Part shown: in pieces, positions 34,255 through 46,700 of the stretch
Layout of the letters: each line of letters begins with the position of its first letter
Position numbering within the stretch: the stretch's first letter is position 1
Source: Panicum virgatum
Lineage: Eukaryota; Streptophyta; Magnoliopsida; Poales; Poaceae
Reading direction: 5' to 3'
NCBI RefSeq assembly: GCF_016808335.1
Contig: NC_053138.1
Location: forward strand, 15,555,900-15,619,899
DNA: 64,000 nt
Notes under the pieces: model-generated
Told to the model about the DNA's origin: nothing
The model's input: the letters and a program-made list of their open reading frames with translations, nothing else
Databases searched by the model: none
Position numbers and translations under genes: made by a program

Positions 34255-34747
34255 GGGAGCTTTTCGGGAACGGAAGGGGGAGAGAAATCGACGAGGGGGG
34301 CAGGAGGGCTGCTTTTTTAACGATTTTTGGACAAAATGTGCGGTAAGTCGAGGCGCTTTTTCGTGCCGTCTCTCCCTCGGCTCGTTTTACCACTGGCTCA
34401 CGTTTTCCTCTCGGCTCCTTCGGATAGGGCGGTTCGTGCTGGCTTCCCCTTCCCTCGATCGGCCACCGCTGCGGCTATCTTTTTTTAGGACTACGCTTAT
34501 CTGTTCATCTCTATTCTTGTGTCCAAGGATACCCGTATGGCCGTACCTCTCTCTCTCTGCAATTGGCGTCATCGATTCAACACGTGATGATTTTTGTTTT
34601 CACATGCTCGCAGTACCTGGATCATCGACGTGCGCTCGCTGTCTCCTTAATCAGCTAACGCTTCTGACCACAAAGTCTTGCTCTCGCGTGCGCGCGCGCG
34701 CCGGATCAGGAGTCGCGGTCTCGCCGATCATGCATGAGACTGTATAA

Positions 34748-34960
34748 GCCCTTGTTTAGATGTATAAAGTTTTGGATATAAAGGTATTTGATAATTATTG
34801 TTCCGTCATGCTTAACTAGGCTCAAAAGATTCGTCTTTGAAAATTATAGACAAACTGTGTAATTAGTTATTTTGTTTAGTTATATGTAATACTTTAAAAA
34901 ATTTAATGTGATGGAGAATCTTGTAAAAATTTAGAATTTTAAAGAGAACTAAACAAAGCC
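34748..34960. mobile_element. Tourist-like MITE, 213 bp
   Basis: The ends GCCCTTGTTTAG and CTAAACAAAGCC are flanked by TAA (34745-34747, 34961-34963). The AT-rich interior includes GGCTCAAAAGATTCGTCT and CAAACTGTGTAATTAGTT, shared with the element near 36205. Confidence 0.8.
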
Positions 34961-36204
34961 TAAATACTCTATAATCATTCTTGCTTGGACGTAACTACAT
35001 GGCGGATGGATCGCAGCTCCACCGGGTCCAATTCTCCTTGCCACAAGAAAAGAAGAGGCCCCGGTACCCGATCCGTCGATCGACTTGCTAGCTGGACAGC
35101 GAAGCTACTGCTCGCGCCTTGCTCTCTTGTCGCGTCGCATCCCGCGATCGCGACCCGCGACGCGCGCCTCTGGATGTGGCATTCCCGATCGCCACAACTG
35201 CTGCGTGCTGCCAGCCTCTGCCATTTCGCAACGAGTGGGTCCTGCGGAGACGCTTTGTCAGCTCGGAGATCGGCCATTTGACACGCACGCGCTGCTCGGA
35301 TCGTCAGTCAGTCTCGGTCCCCAACAGTTTCCACGTCAGAGCCTGGGGCTGACCGGATCAGATGAACATGAGATCCATCGGTGCTGACGCTTTTTTTAAA
35401 AAAAAATACGCTTTGTTTTGAGGATCGCCGATCGTGGCTTGTTCGATGGCCATCGACGATGCGAGCGAGTTGGTCCTCGAGTCATTGCGTGCGGCCGATG
35501 CGTCGGGCCATTCACACATCCGTCGTCTACGTACGTCAGGTCACTTTGCAGGCCTTAGCGTGCCGCTCAGGCGGATGAGTGGATGACGACACCTGATCTT
35601 CCGGATAAGAGCAATAGGGTTAGCGCACCCGTGCGGCTTCCCGCGGCACGCAACGGCACGAGGGAGGGGAGGGCTCGTCACCCGAGGCCAACGGCGGCCT
35701 CGGGCGCCCGGCACATGGCCTCCACCGCACCGGCTCGTCAGACGGGTGACAGGCCGTCGTCGTAGGCGGTGGCCTGCCAATGGCCAATGCGATGCCAAAC
35801 CGCAGCGCGGGCCTCGGGCGCGGAACCTGGTTTTGCTTGCCGCGTCCCCGCTCTGGGAGGTTGTGAAGCACGCGGCCGAGCGCGCGTCGCCGTTCACGTG
35901 CTCCCGGTTTGTCTACGGACCCGTCTAGCTCCGTCCAAAATCGGGGGGGGGGGGGGGGGGGGGCTCAGAAGCGCTCTTGGCATCGGTGGAACAAAACGCC
36001 GCCTGCAGCAGCATATTCCCCGTGGAAGATGCCAGGGAATGGAATCCTCAACCTCGATCCCAAGCCGAACCAGCTCAATGGCAGGCACGTGAATACAATG
36101 CGCTATGCAGGGCCTCGCGGAATGCGCTACACCGACACCGAGTCTCTGAACTCTTAAAAGTCAAAACAATTTTGGTTGGCCACAGGCCCGTGACTCACTG
36201 AGTT
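34961..36204. other. Intergenic, GC-rich, no supported gene
   Basis: Several overlapping GC-rich frames on both strands have no recognisable domains or consistent start context. A 21-G homopolymer lies at 35943-35963. Confidence 0.5.
35943..35963 (+). repeat. G21 homopolymer
   Basis: Twenty-one consecutive G. The true length is uncertain in any assembly. Confidence 0.8.
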
Positions 36205-36485
36205 TGTTTACTGTAGCAAACAATTTATCAAGCTTAATTAACCCATCATTAGTAAATATTTGTTTTAATTAACCCATCATTAGTAAATATTTGTTGTAAC
36301 ATCACATTGTCAAAACATGACGCAATTAGGCTCAAAAGATTCTGTCTCACAGTTTACACACAAACTGTGTAATTAATTTTTTATTTTATCCACATTTAAT
36401 ATTTTATTTAATACTTTATGTATGTGTCCAAATATTCGATGTGACATTTTTGGCCAAAATATTTTAGAAACTTAAACAAGCCTGC
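36205..36485. mobile_element. MITE-like AT-rich element related to 34748-34960
   Basis: Shares GGCTCAAAAGATTC, CAAACTGTGTAATTA and a terminal TTAAACAAGCC with the 34748 MITE. A 31-bp unit TTAATTAACCCATCATTAGT... is duplicated in tandem (36234-36264, 36265-36295). The left boundary is approximate and no clear target duplication is seen. Confidence 0.5.
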
Positions 36486-37094
36486 GCAGAGTCAACAAAG
36501 CCTGTCGACATCGATATGCCGCAAAATATTGGCACAAGGCAAGCCAGGGTGATCCCTTGGATGTTTCTTTTTTTTTTAAAGTTTCCCTTACATGTAGCCT
36601 ACAGACTACAGCAGAAGATCGCAAAAGAAAAAAGGAGACTACAGCAGAAGCAGCAGCAGGTAACCAGAAAACCTCCTGCCATGACAAGAGAGGGCATCCG
36701 AACTTGGATCACACCTGGCTGCTGCATTTTTTTTTGAAAAGGCTGCTGCAAGTTACTACACAGACCAAAATACCAGCACACCTCCACTGGCCAATCAGAC
36801 AATAGAAAAGACTGGAAATCCAACAGGGAACATAGCACAGAGCTGAAAACCATATGGTCATTCGAATAACAAAGTCACAACTGACATAACACTAACACCA
36901 ATAATGATCTCACACTCACACCAATGCTAGCTTCAACTGAATAACCAAATAAACTGAGGCATCCTGCACTTAAAAAGGTTACTTAGCCAAGCAGAATATC
37001 ACCAAACACTAGTTCACTTAGAATATAGGGGTAAACGACGAGCTAAACAACTCCAGTGAGCAATGCTCGTCTCAAGACACTTGCCACAGAAACC
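36486..37094. other. 3' flank of U2AF35, including probable 3' UTR
   Basis: No independent gene is seen. The 3' UTR of the minus-strand U2AF35 gene probably runs to about 36850. Confidence 0.45.
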
Positions 37095-38009
37095 TCACTG
37101 CTTTGCCTCCCGTTCACGGTTCCACTGCTCAATCTTCGCCCTGCGTTCCTCGCTGCTCTCCCTGACTGGGCTCCTCCCACGCCTTGGGGGTGGGCTACCA
37201 CGTGGGGGTGGGCTACCACGCCTGCGTCTTCCTCCATCATCATACCTGTCGTGCCTGCCGCCTCTGCCCCCTCCATCATCATACCTGTCATGTCTGCTGC
37301 CTCTACCCCGCCCGCCACCGCCGCCGCCGCCGCCACCACGACGGTAATCATCACGGTCACGATGGTAGTCATCACGATCACGATGACCCCTCCTTTGAGG
37401 TGGGGGGCTTCTGCTTCTGCTTCTCCCATGGTACCTCCTGGAAGCAGAATGCCCATAGAGCTTCCTCCTGAGATCCCTGCCAATTTGTTTCACATGCATG
37501 AAGTTACAGTAGCCACCACGGTTGCAGCTGTTCTCCTCAAACTGCCTACAGGTTGCTTCACGGAAGTCAGTCACAGGAGAATACTCCACAATTATTGGGC
37601 GGCCAGAGTAAAAGCGACCCTGAAGAGCATTGTATGCTGCAGCTGCTTGTTCTTCCTCCCTGAACTGGACATAGACATTCCCTATCATGTGGTCAGCAAG
37701 GTTGTCGCAGACATTCAGGTTCTCGATCTCACCGAACTTGCCCAACTCCTCATGGATGTCCTCATAGAAGTCCTCAAAATGCTCCTGCATCTTCTCAGGA
37801 TCAATAGGTTGGCCTTGAGCATCAACTCCAGGGGTTATCATATCAGGACGCTGATACATGTTAGCAAGAACAAGAGTCGGTGATATGGTTGGCCTGTTGT
37901 GCAGACGGGAACAGCGATCCCCATGACGACAAGCCCCAATCTTGAAGTAGAAAGGGCAGTTGACCCTATCCTTCTCAGTGCCAAAGATCGAAGCCAAGTG
38001 CTCCGCCAT
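37095..38009 (-). CDS. U2AF35B: Splicing factor U2AF small subunit (U2AF35)
   Basis: The small subunit of U2AF recognises the AG of the 3' splice site with the large subunit, in the nucleus. The coding frame is intronless, 304 aa. Seen: CCCH zinc finger 1 (Cys18, Cys27, Cys33, His37); UHM-type RRM about 45-146, with [12 protein letters not shown] as the RNP-like part; CCCH zinc finger 2 (Cys154, Cys162, Cys168, His172); then a tail of [23 protein letters not shown], a Gly9 run and RHDRYDDGG repeats, ending RREAKQ-like. All are typical of plant U2AF35, which lacks one long RS domain. The a or b paralogue label rests on the recalled rice arrangement. Confidence 0.95.
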   Translation of the reverse strand: MAEHLASIFGTEKDRVNCPFYFKIGACRHGDRCSRLHNRPTISPTLVLANMYQRPDMITPGVDAQGQPIDPEKMQEHFEDFYEDIHEELGKFGEIENLNVCDNLADHMIGNVYVQFREEEQAAAAYNALQGRFYSGRPIIVEYSPVTDFREATCRQFEENSCNRGGYCNFMHVKQIGRDLRRKLYGHSASRRYHGRSRSRSPPPQRRGHRDRDDYHRDRDDYRRGGGGGGGGGRGRGSRHDRYDDGGGRGGRHDRYDDGGRRRRGSPPPRGSPPPRRGRSPVRESSEERRAKIEQWNREREAKQ

Positions 38010-38036
38010 GATTCAACTCTGTGGCTGACACTATGC

Positions 38037-39251
38037 CTGCAAGCATAAGCAAGAAACATATCAGTAACCATCTTCAATATAAGATGAACTAGAGTGCCCA
38101 TACATTCATGGTTTGGATATCTAGAAACCATGGGGATAAAGGAATACCTCAATAAAGGTCGTCAGTGTGCAAGACTAAGTAGACAAAAGGTACACATGCA
38201 GCTAAAACAAACCAGGGCTCACAACATACGCTTCTTTTATGATCACCAACAAGTAATATTCCTGTAAATTTAACCCTGTGCAGCCGACTGTATGACTGGA
38301 AAATTATACAGCTCAGGCCTTCCAAGAAATCCTAATCCCAATCCCTTTTTAAGACCTAATCTGCAAACTTACTCAAAAAGTTAAATATCAGGAGAAAGTG
38401 AATAGAAAGACCAAAATAACTGTGATCTATTTCAGTACTCGTCAGGGCTAAATCTTGCTCCTGGTAAACTGGTCACTTTTTAACCTATATAAATCTGCAC
38501 ACCGTTCAACTAGGTTAATGCCCAACAGATAAACTAAAAGGTAAACAAAATGAATTTGTCCCTCCAATATAATGTTTAGATTCTCCCCCTGCAACTGCAA
38601 AAAAATAAACCAAACAAAACCACACAGAGAGACAGCTCTTCGTCTGCTGCACAAGGGTATTCCTTCTGGTGAGGCCTTGTATTTTCCGCCCAACAAAATA
38701 TTACTTGATTTTAACCTAAGCTGCACACCATTTTAGATTATTATTAATTTCTGATCAGAAGGAAGACCCAGAACACTGTTAAAACTACCAAGAAAGCAAA
38801 ATCCATTCATATTCTTAATTAACTACTGCTTTGTTTATATTCCAGCAATCAGCCTAAACATGTCACCCTGTCACAATTGCAGCAATCAGCTAACCAACCT
38901 TGATTGCAAATTACATCGAGATAATCCTTGTATGGCTCTATGGGTTGATTCAATCGGCTAAAAGGGGGGCTACAAGTCTACAGCTGCTGCATATGCCAAC
39001 CATGGTAGCTCCTAACTGCAGGATGAACTCGACAGCCGCAAAGCAGAGAGCAGTGCCGGGGCTGCGTCGGTTCACAAATCAAAACCCTAGATCGGGCTTC
39101 TAAAAAACAATTGTAAATATACACACAGGAACCAAATCTGCGGTAAGCAGGATTGTTGGAGTATTCGTCCCATCGAAAATGATGTGGATTCGACTACTCG
39201 CAGCAAGAAAAAATCCTGCAAATTAAATCTAAGCAAACTAGGTTTCCTTAC
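38037..39251 (-). other. 5'-UTR intron of U2AF35 (inferred)
   Basis: On the minus strand, donor TTTG|GTAAGG at 39252/39251 and acceptor CTTGCAG|GC at 38037/38036 bracket 1215 bp without coding content. The remaining leader (38036 to 38010) leads straight to the start codon. Leader introns are common in plant splicing-factor genes. Confidence 0.65.
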
Positions 39252-39460
39252 CAAATCGATCCAAATCCCTGGTGGATCCGTGACGAGCGGCGGGGACAGT
39301 GAACGGGCGGGAAGCAGGGAGGACGCGTCGATCGGTGGCCGCACCCGCAGCAGCGACGGCCGACGGGTTGGGGACTTGGGGAAGAGGGAGCCGCGAGCCC
39401 GCGAGCCGAGACCGCGAGGAAGAGGATCGAATTGAGGGCAGACGCAGAAGCAGAGGGGGT

Positions 39461-39475
39461 GTGTATATATAGATA
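39461..39475 (-). promoter_or_regulatory. TATA box of U2AF35
   Basis: The minus strand reads ATCTATATATACAC, about 30 bp upstream of the GC-rich leader exon (39252 to about 39440). Confidence 0.55.
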
Positions 39476-39700
39476 TGTGCCTCTTTCAATTAATATATTG
39501 TTTTTTTTGGAAAAAAAGTCGAATTTTTTTAGAGCAGAAAACCTAAGTATAACCTAATTTAGCACCCTTAAGTATAACCTAAGTCTATAGTACCGTCTAC
39601 AGTAGAAAAAGGTTTTATTTCACCCATGGTTTCCTCTAAACCAGTTTAAAACACATCTTTAACACATATTGAAACCGGATTTGCTGATTTGGCTGGTTTT

Positions 39701-39763
39701 GGCACAGGTTTTGCCAATTAGTCATGCAGGATGGCACAGGTTTTGCCAATTAGTCATGCAGGA
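39701..39763 (+). repeat. Tandem duplication, 32 bp x 2
   Basis: GGCACAGGTTTTGCCAATTA... (39701-39732) is repeated with no visible change in 39733-39763. Confidence 0.9.
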
Positions 39764-40370
39764 CAAAGTGGCATAACAAAGTGTCCACTTTTAACGGCTC
39801 CGTCCACATGACATTTTATATACCTCTCCGTCGTTCTTTGATTTTTGCCTGTGCCCGCTAGCGGCCACTGCGCACGGTTAAGCAGCCTGGGGCCATGAGC
39901 GGCACTTGCCCGCGCTTAAGCAGCCTGTGTGTTTTAAACTGGTTTAGCAAAAATAGAGGGTTAAGCAAATCTTATTGATACTTTAGGAGGTTATTTGGAC
40001 TTAGCCTATACTTAGAGTAGTAAATTGGAATTTTCCCCCATGTTTTTTTTTCTTCTGGTGCCTCTTTTGGATGTTTGAACTAGGCTTAAGAACAAGGTAG
40101 ATACATTTTCACTCGGTCAAGCGCTCTTCTTTGCAGCATTCTAAAAGAAAACAACACAAAAGGGCATGGCAAACTTTATGATGTGCTTATGCGAGTCTAG
40201 GGACACCTCTTAGGAAGTTGATTCTGGACGAATTTATAGATAGGATAATGATATAAGTTCTGATGATGAATTCGATAACAAGACACTCCCATGACCTGGA
40301 TGAAGAAAAGCAATGGTAAAATTATCAAGAATTCACATGGATTAGTGTCGCGGTAGATAGACAAATGTAT

Positions 40371-40532
40371 GCCCTTGTTTGTTTTCTGGCAAATTTTAAA
40401 GGCTCGATTTTGGAAAATTCAAAAGGTAGATGACTCCGATAGTGCAGAATCGAGAATCCAGAAGTCATTTGACTTTTAGATTTCTCAAAATTGAGCTTTC
40501 AAAATCCGCCAAAAGCTGAAACAAATAGAGCC
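40371..40532. mobile_element. MITE-like inverted repeat, 162 bp
   Basis: The left arm GCCCTTGTTTGTTTTCTGGC and the right arm ending AAACAAATAGAGCC are inverse of each other with mismatches, with further internal complementarity. TAT flanks both sides (40368-40370, 40533-40535). Superfamily uncertain. Confidence 0.6.
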
Positions 40533-41106
40533 TATGTTCTATGAGCCATTGGAAGCGAGTAAAGGAGGACAAGATTTTAAGATGGGGAAGAACCTTGCCA
40601 TCATGTGAAGAACAGGAAAAAGATGCAGAAACTGTTGAGATTTTATCCCAAGAGTTTAAAAAAGTTAGGTGCACGGAGAAGGATAATTGATTAGGTGCTA
40701 TAAATAATCTAGAAATAATACCCATTTTATTGCCCCCAAACAATCTATTTACTTCATTTGACATAAACGGTATGATATCCTGTCACTATTTTTCAAGTAA
40801 GTTCGTAACCCTAGGGTTAATTTAGTGTTATATATACTTCTCGCATATGAAAACAACTGTGAAGTATTTTAAAGGTGTTTTTTCAAACGAAAGTCATGAT
40901 ATCTCTGTCACCAGAATCATTTTGAATATAAATTCAACTTGTACGTGGAGTAAAATAAGAGATAAATCTCATTAGATGATAGGTTGAACTAATTGAAATA
41001 ATGAAATAATCTGATGCAAAATCAAGGAGATGTTCTATTCAGGGGTCCATATCAAAAAGTAAATTACATAGGGTAGTAAAACCGACTTTCTTTCAGTGAT
41101 CTCGAT

Positions 41107-41238
41107 GCAACTTTGGGCTTTCAATGCAACATATTTTATCAAATGAGTTAATGGTACTATTTTCCACCATCGGCAACTTTGGGCTTTCAATGCAACATAT
41201 TTTATCAAATGAGTTAATGGTACTATTTTCCACCATCG
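41107..41238 (+). repeat. Tandem duplication, 66 bp x 2
   Basis: GCAACTTTGGGCTTTCAATG... at 41107-41172 is repeated without visible change at 41173-41238. Confidence 0.92.
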
Positions 41239-42750
41239 GCGCAATACCCTGCCTTGAAGGATCACATGCACAACAGATAACAGATACCCATAGAAATCCA
41301 GCAGGACAGCAGGATCACTACCTCAACGATCCGTAATCCCTCCCTCGCGGAGCACACCAGCCGAAAACAGTGACGTACAACCTGTTTCAGACTTTCAGCC
41401 ACTACATCACCCATGACAATTGACAATAATATAGAAGGGCCATCAAGTAAATGATACAACACACTGGCAAAAAAACGCCATCAGAAGATGATAAGCGATC
41501 TACCCCTTTTATCAGACATAACACCGGTTGTACACAACAGGGGTTGCCAACCCGAAATAACATGAGCAAAATGTATAAAGTTCTCCTATTCTGGGCAAGC
41601 AAGACATGTTAATGCCCTGGCGTGATCAGACAGTCATACAGAAAAAGATTAAGCATACTAATGTCCTAGCATTTTGTTTTTCTGAGCAATTCAATCCCCC
41701 ATATTCAAGAGAAAAAGCAATTCAATTCCCGTAAGTACTATGTGGGCTTGCAATTATTAATTATACATATGTACGTGCCCAATAAGCGTAATATTGCTTA
41801 GGAGTTTTATTACATCAAGCATGGATATATACATAGCTTGTTGTATTATAAAGTCAGTACTGGATGCACTTAAAGTTCCACATTCTACATGCAAAACGAC
41901 CATGCTGAATTCAGTCAATTCAAGCCTCATCCAAGGGCTACATTCCACATCGTTTCTTAGTAATCATGGTATGAGAACATAAACTAGCAGAGCTATAGCA
42001 TTGCTGGATCTGAACGCATGGTGTCTTACAATCTTATCTGGCGACCAGGAGACAAGTAATTCAACCACTGCCTCTGAAGATTCAACCAAACTTTGATAAC
42101 CCACATATTTACCTGAAATAACAGAAGACAATCCTACCAACATGTTGAGATTGGATTGCATACTAGAGAGTAGAGACAGGTTGGAGCTGAAGTCAAACTG
42201 ATGCACTTTCAGCGCTTCATTAATCCATCAATCAGCCAGAAAAAGAGCACCAAACTACAGAAGGTTAGTTACTCACAAAAGATGATTGATGTTACCGCAA
42301 TCTTTGAATTTTAAGATGCCTAGTGACCATTTTTATACAAGTAAACTTCTTAATCGTCAATCACACACGTAAAACTGAAAATGTTCACAACATAAAACAT
42401 AAACCACTCAAATCTTCACCAAACACAACAACAATAACAAACAATACAAGTATAGCATTTGCAACTAAACCGAAGCTTGCAACCTCTCGACGTAAAGCAA
42501 GGACTTCATAATCATAACACACTACAGTGGTATGCTCATCAACCAGATCCGATCATCTTATGCATCATAAAAATGTCAAGTTGTTGACTAACCAACAACA
42601 ATGCATCCACCCATCAAGAAAAAACTGTAAAATTTCAGTTACATATTCTCACTGATCAGTGATCACCATGACCAAAAGTTTCAATCATAGCTATGAGCTG
42701 AATAAGCAACTTTGACGAGCAAACTGTTAGCAATAGCTCACCGCCTGACC

Positions 42751-43425
42751 TCACTGCCGTGGCCTCCTTCGCAGTATGTACACATCGGATTCCTCATAGG
42801 CGTAGTCCGGGTCCAAGTGCTCCCGTGCCACCTTCTCGATCACCGGGAAAGCAGCCGGCACGGAGTCCCAGAACGCCTGGTGCGCCTCTGGCGACCGGAT
42901 TTGGTAGCCGAGCAACACCACACCGCGCTCGGTGTCGGCGAGCGCGTCCATGGCCGCGATGAGGTGCGTCACGGACTCCTGGACGTAGACCACGTCTGCG
43001 GCGACGAGGAGGTCGAAGCGGCGCGGGGTGGCGAGCGTGGCGAGATGCGCGGGGCAATTCCAATGGAGTTGGGCGAGGCGGGGCGCGCGGGGGAGGTGGC
43101 CGCGGTTGCGCCGCAGGTTGCGGCGGAGCGCGGGGAGGACGGCGGCGATGTCAGTGAGGACGAGGTCGGTGAGGCCGAGGCGGGAGAGGCCGAGTCCTGC
43201 CGGGCCGCATCCGGAGCCGAGCTCCACGGCCCGGGTGCCGGGGAAGCGGAGCACGTCGGCGAAGGGGAGGGCCGGGTCGCGGAGGCAGCGCTCGACGAAC
43301 TTGACGAGGACCAGGGACGAGGGCCACACAGAGGTGCCCACCTCGAAGGAGTCGTTGTCCTGCTCGAACGTCAGCACCGCGCCCCCCACCGGAAGCTCCA
43401 CCACCGGAGAAGCAGTGAACCGCAT
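42751..43425 (-). CDS. METTL21-type SAM methyltransferase
   Basis: A small class I SAM-dependent methyltransferase of the lysine methyltransferase family (METTL21/PF10294 type), likely acting on a protein. The exact substrate cannot be told. Single coding exon, 224 aa. Seen: the family lead-in GTSVWPSSLVLVKF 30-43, SAM motif I AVELGSGCGPAGLGLS 66-81, the acidic LVLTDI after it, the RFDLLVAADVVYVQE motif and a C-terminal strand ending DVYILRRRPRQ. Length is normal for the family. The start codon lies 325 bp from the divergent neighbour, so the two probably share a promoter. Confidence 0.88.
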   Translation of the reverse strand: MRFTASPVVELPVGGAVLTFEQDNDSFEVGTSVWPSSLVLVKFVERCLRDPALPFADVLRFPGTRAVELGSGCGPAGLGLSRLGLTDLVLTDIAAVLPALRRNLRRNRGHLPRAPRLAQLHWNCPAHLATLATPRRFDLLVAADVVYVQESVTHLIAAMDALADTERGVVLLGYQIRSPEAHQAFWDSVPAAFPVIEKVAREHLDPDYAYEESDVYILRRRPRQ

Positions 43426-43750
43426 CTCCTCCTCTCCGCCGCCGCCGGCCCGTCAAGCCACTGCAGCGAAGCGGAAGGGTTTTTGGACGGCGCGACTCCG
43501 GGCGCGGCCGATCCGGTGGGGGGAGGCGGCCGTGGAGAGAATCTTAGATGCCAGGCCCTTGTCGAATTTTAAATTGAATGTGAACCCCTGAAATTTCATG
43601 GACCAATGCACTTAGGGACACAATGTAATAAAAAAATCTCCCAGGGTATAACTGCAAAACAGAAGTAACAGAGCACCGCCGAAACCTCCCCTCCGTCTCG
43701 TCGTCGCATCTCGCACCGTCGCCGGGTCGCCTCTCCTCCGCTCTTCCCTG
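43426..43750. promoter_or_regulatory. Bidirectional promoter region, 325 bp
   Basis: Lies between the start codons of the minus-strand methyltransferase and the plus-strand 441-aa gene. No convincing TATA box for either. The middle (43560-43640) is AT-richer. Confidence 0.55.
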
Positions 43751-46700
43751 ATGGATCCCAAGGCAGCGGCGAAGTCGAAGCGCTCGCACACGGTGCACGG
43801 CCGCCGCGCCCACCAGACCCCCGCCGCGGCGGCAGCGCACAGGCAGAAGCGCGCCGCCGCCGCCGCCGCCTCTTCTGCCCCCCGCAGTCGAAACCTCCCC
43901 TCGAACTGGGACCGCTACGACGACGAGGGCGAGGCGGAGGAACCTGCATCCGCCGTGGAATGGACCGGCGAAGTGGCTCCGCGCAGCAAGGGCGCCGACT
44001 TCGGATTCCTGCTAGAGCAGGCGCGAGCGCAGCCCCGCGAGGCCCGGGGCCTCAGGGCGCCGTGGCTCCCCTCCCAGGATTTGCCATTTGGTGAGTGAGC
44101 GCCGCGACCTTTAATTTTCACTGCTACTTTCATCCTGCTTCTCCATTACCTGTACATTGAGTAAGCATTTTGATATTTTCGCTTCAAGCACTAGTGGTGA
44201 TGCTATGCTATCATCCCATAAGCATGCTGAAATCCGATAGTGAGGAGAATTCTAGTAATACTGATTCCGAGAAACTCGCCATAGGTCATCTTTGTTTTCT
44301 TCTCTTAGAGCATCTCCAATAGTTCCCAATATATTTTCCCCAAATCTTGTTGTTTGCCAACTCCCCAAATAGGTATAGAGAGGCAAAATAAACTCCATCT
44401 CCAATAGTTTCCAATTTGTATTCCCTAAAAACAGAAATCATCGCGCCGCCCCTCCCTGCCTCGCGCCAGGACGTGACGCCGCCCTTCCCTGTGACGCTGC
44501 CCCTCGCTGATTATCGTGACGCAAGCTGCAGCCGCCGGCCCTCTGATCAGTGCGAGAACTGGCCTGCTGCTGCCGCCCCTGCCTCGCGAGCACCTCCTGC
44601 CGCCGCCCCTGCTGATCGGCGCCGGCAGACATTGTCTGGAGGAACAGGGGAGGAACATGTCAGGCAAGGAACAGGGCAGGCCACCCACGTGCAGTTCAGG
44701 CAAGGAAAAGGGCAGGCCATCAATGGCCCAGCACGCCGGCAGGAAGGGCAGGGCGGCCATACGCAGGCCTACGGCGGCGGCGGCGACCACAGAACGCGTC
44801 TGTCTATACCCAACGCGAAGGCGATGAACACATGCTACCGTAGGCCTATACCCAACACTGGAGAAAATGGAAAAAACGGATGGAATTCTATACCTGAACG
44901 GCGGCGGCGGCGGCGCAGCTTGTTCTCGACGGCGATGGCGATGGCGCGAAGGAGTGGCCGCGCGGGAAGAAGCCCGCGCGAGAAAAAAACGCGCGAGGGA
45001 GGAGGATCGGGAGTTCGGAAGGCTGCGTATTTTTACGCACAAGGGAGATCAATTTGGCAATTGTTAGAAGATGGGGAATTAGGATGGGAAACCATTAGAG
45101 ACTATTTTTTTGACTTTTCCCAAAAAATCAAAGATGGGGAAGAGAAATAGGGAACTATTGGAGATGCTCTTATGAACATTTGAGAGCTCGTATCTCCTAA
45201 ACTGAATTGATATAGTGTTGAGAATTCCTCCAGCACTCAGTTAGCACATAAACTCTGCATATGTATTTGTTCAATAGTTCCTCAAATTGATAAGTGGAGA
45301 TATTTCTTATGTTGCTTTATGATTGTTGATTCGCTATTTTTAGATTTTGTGCAGGCCTCCACATCTATGTTCGAAGCTAAAGGTGAAGGGATCTTGTCCT
45401 GGTGTGCTGATGATAACTTCATATTAGAGGATGATTTAGCACCAGATTTTGAGGTACTATATATCAACTCTGGATTTTACTTTGCTGTACAGAGTATGCT
45501 TTATCTTAAATTGTTAGCATCAAATGATGTCCTAGTAGCTAATACAGTGTTAAAAATAGATGGTGTGGCAGTAACCACACTTTTGGCTTTGTGTGGAATT
45601 TGTGGAGGGAGGTTTTGTTTGGGTTCGCCAGACAATAGTGGCCTATTAGAGTATCAGTTAGAATATTGGATATGAATAGTATACGCATTTTTTCGATTGA
45701 TGGACCTTCTGTGGTTTCTAGGTTTACCACTCATATAGAACCTTCTGTAGTTTCACATCGAAACAATTAAGTTGTGGGGTTACTATACCAAATTTTTTCA
45801 TATTCACATGACAGCTTCTCCCCCCAACCTTTCAGGTGCCTTTTCTCTCAATGGATTTGCATGCATTGGCCAACCGGCTTTCGAAGCTTAAGCTTTCACA
45901 GAGACTTTTTTTAGAAGAAGATCTATTACCTGAGGATCTGGTATTCCCTTGTTTATAGTTATCCTGTTAAGAAGCTGTTTGTTTTGAGTTTGGATTCTTA
46001 GGTCATGTACAGTGCAAATATGCTAATATAGATTCTTGAAGAGAGAATAAATGTTATTCCATTAAGTGTCTGCGAAGAGCCTTGACTTACAACGAATATA
46101 GCTATTCCGAAGAAGCTTAGATTAGCCGGTAATTTAGTGCCTCGTTTAAGCATTCATCCAGCCAGGCACAGTCCACAGTGCATCTGACTTTCTTCAGCCA
46201 ATTTTTTTACCAATCTGTTCATGTTACTTACTGTATTGAAATTGTATTCAAAGAGCAACCCCCCTGGTGTCCACATTGGCATGATTTTTGAGTAACTACC
46301 CACAACTGTTTTGACATATCGTTGCATTCTACAGGGCCATAAAAGCTAGCTGTAGATTGTGGGTTGTTAAAATCTGTAAGCTGAAGGGATGCATTTTATT
46401 GATTGTGGTATTCTAAAATCTCCTTTTAAAACCACTCGCTTGTTTTAGCTTCAACTCTTAGAACCAAAATCCACAATCCAAAGCTAAAACAAACATGCCC
46501 TAAGTTTGCCAGGTTTCCAAACACACCCTAAGTTTGCAAGTTCACTGTTCTGCCGGAGCTTTATTTTTACAATTTTGTGACGCATGAACTAGATCTCTTG
46601 CTACTGTTATTGTCGATACGCATTGGCTTTATGTTGTAACCAGAGGCAACACTAGTGATAAAATTACCATGCATAAGTTTCATTGGACATCAAAGAGTAT

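Larger units (their letters stand above)
39476..42750. other. Intergenic, AT-rich, small repeats, possible 3' UTR
   Basis: No gene is seen. It contains a 32-bp tandem duplication (39701-39763), a MITE-like inverted repeat (40371-40532) and a 66-bp tandem duplication (41107-41238). The segment 41760-42120 could include a spliced 3' UTR exon of the methyltransferase gene (TTATTTCAG|GTAAATATG on the minus strand near 42115), but this is weak. Confidence 0.45.

Noticed and set aside
37056..37883. 275-codon plus-strand frame
   Set aside because: Antisense shadow of U2AF35, whose zinc fingers and RRM are unmistakable.
42712..43572. 286-codon plus-strand frame
   Set aside because: Antisense shadow of the methyltransferase.
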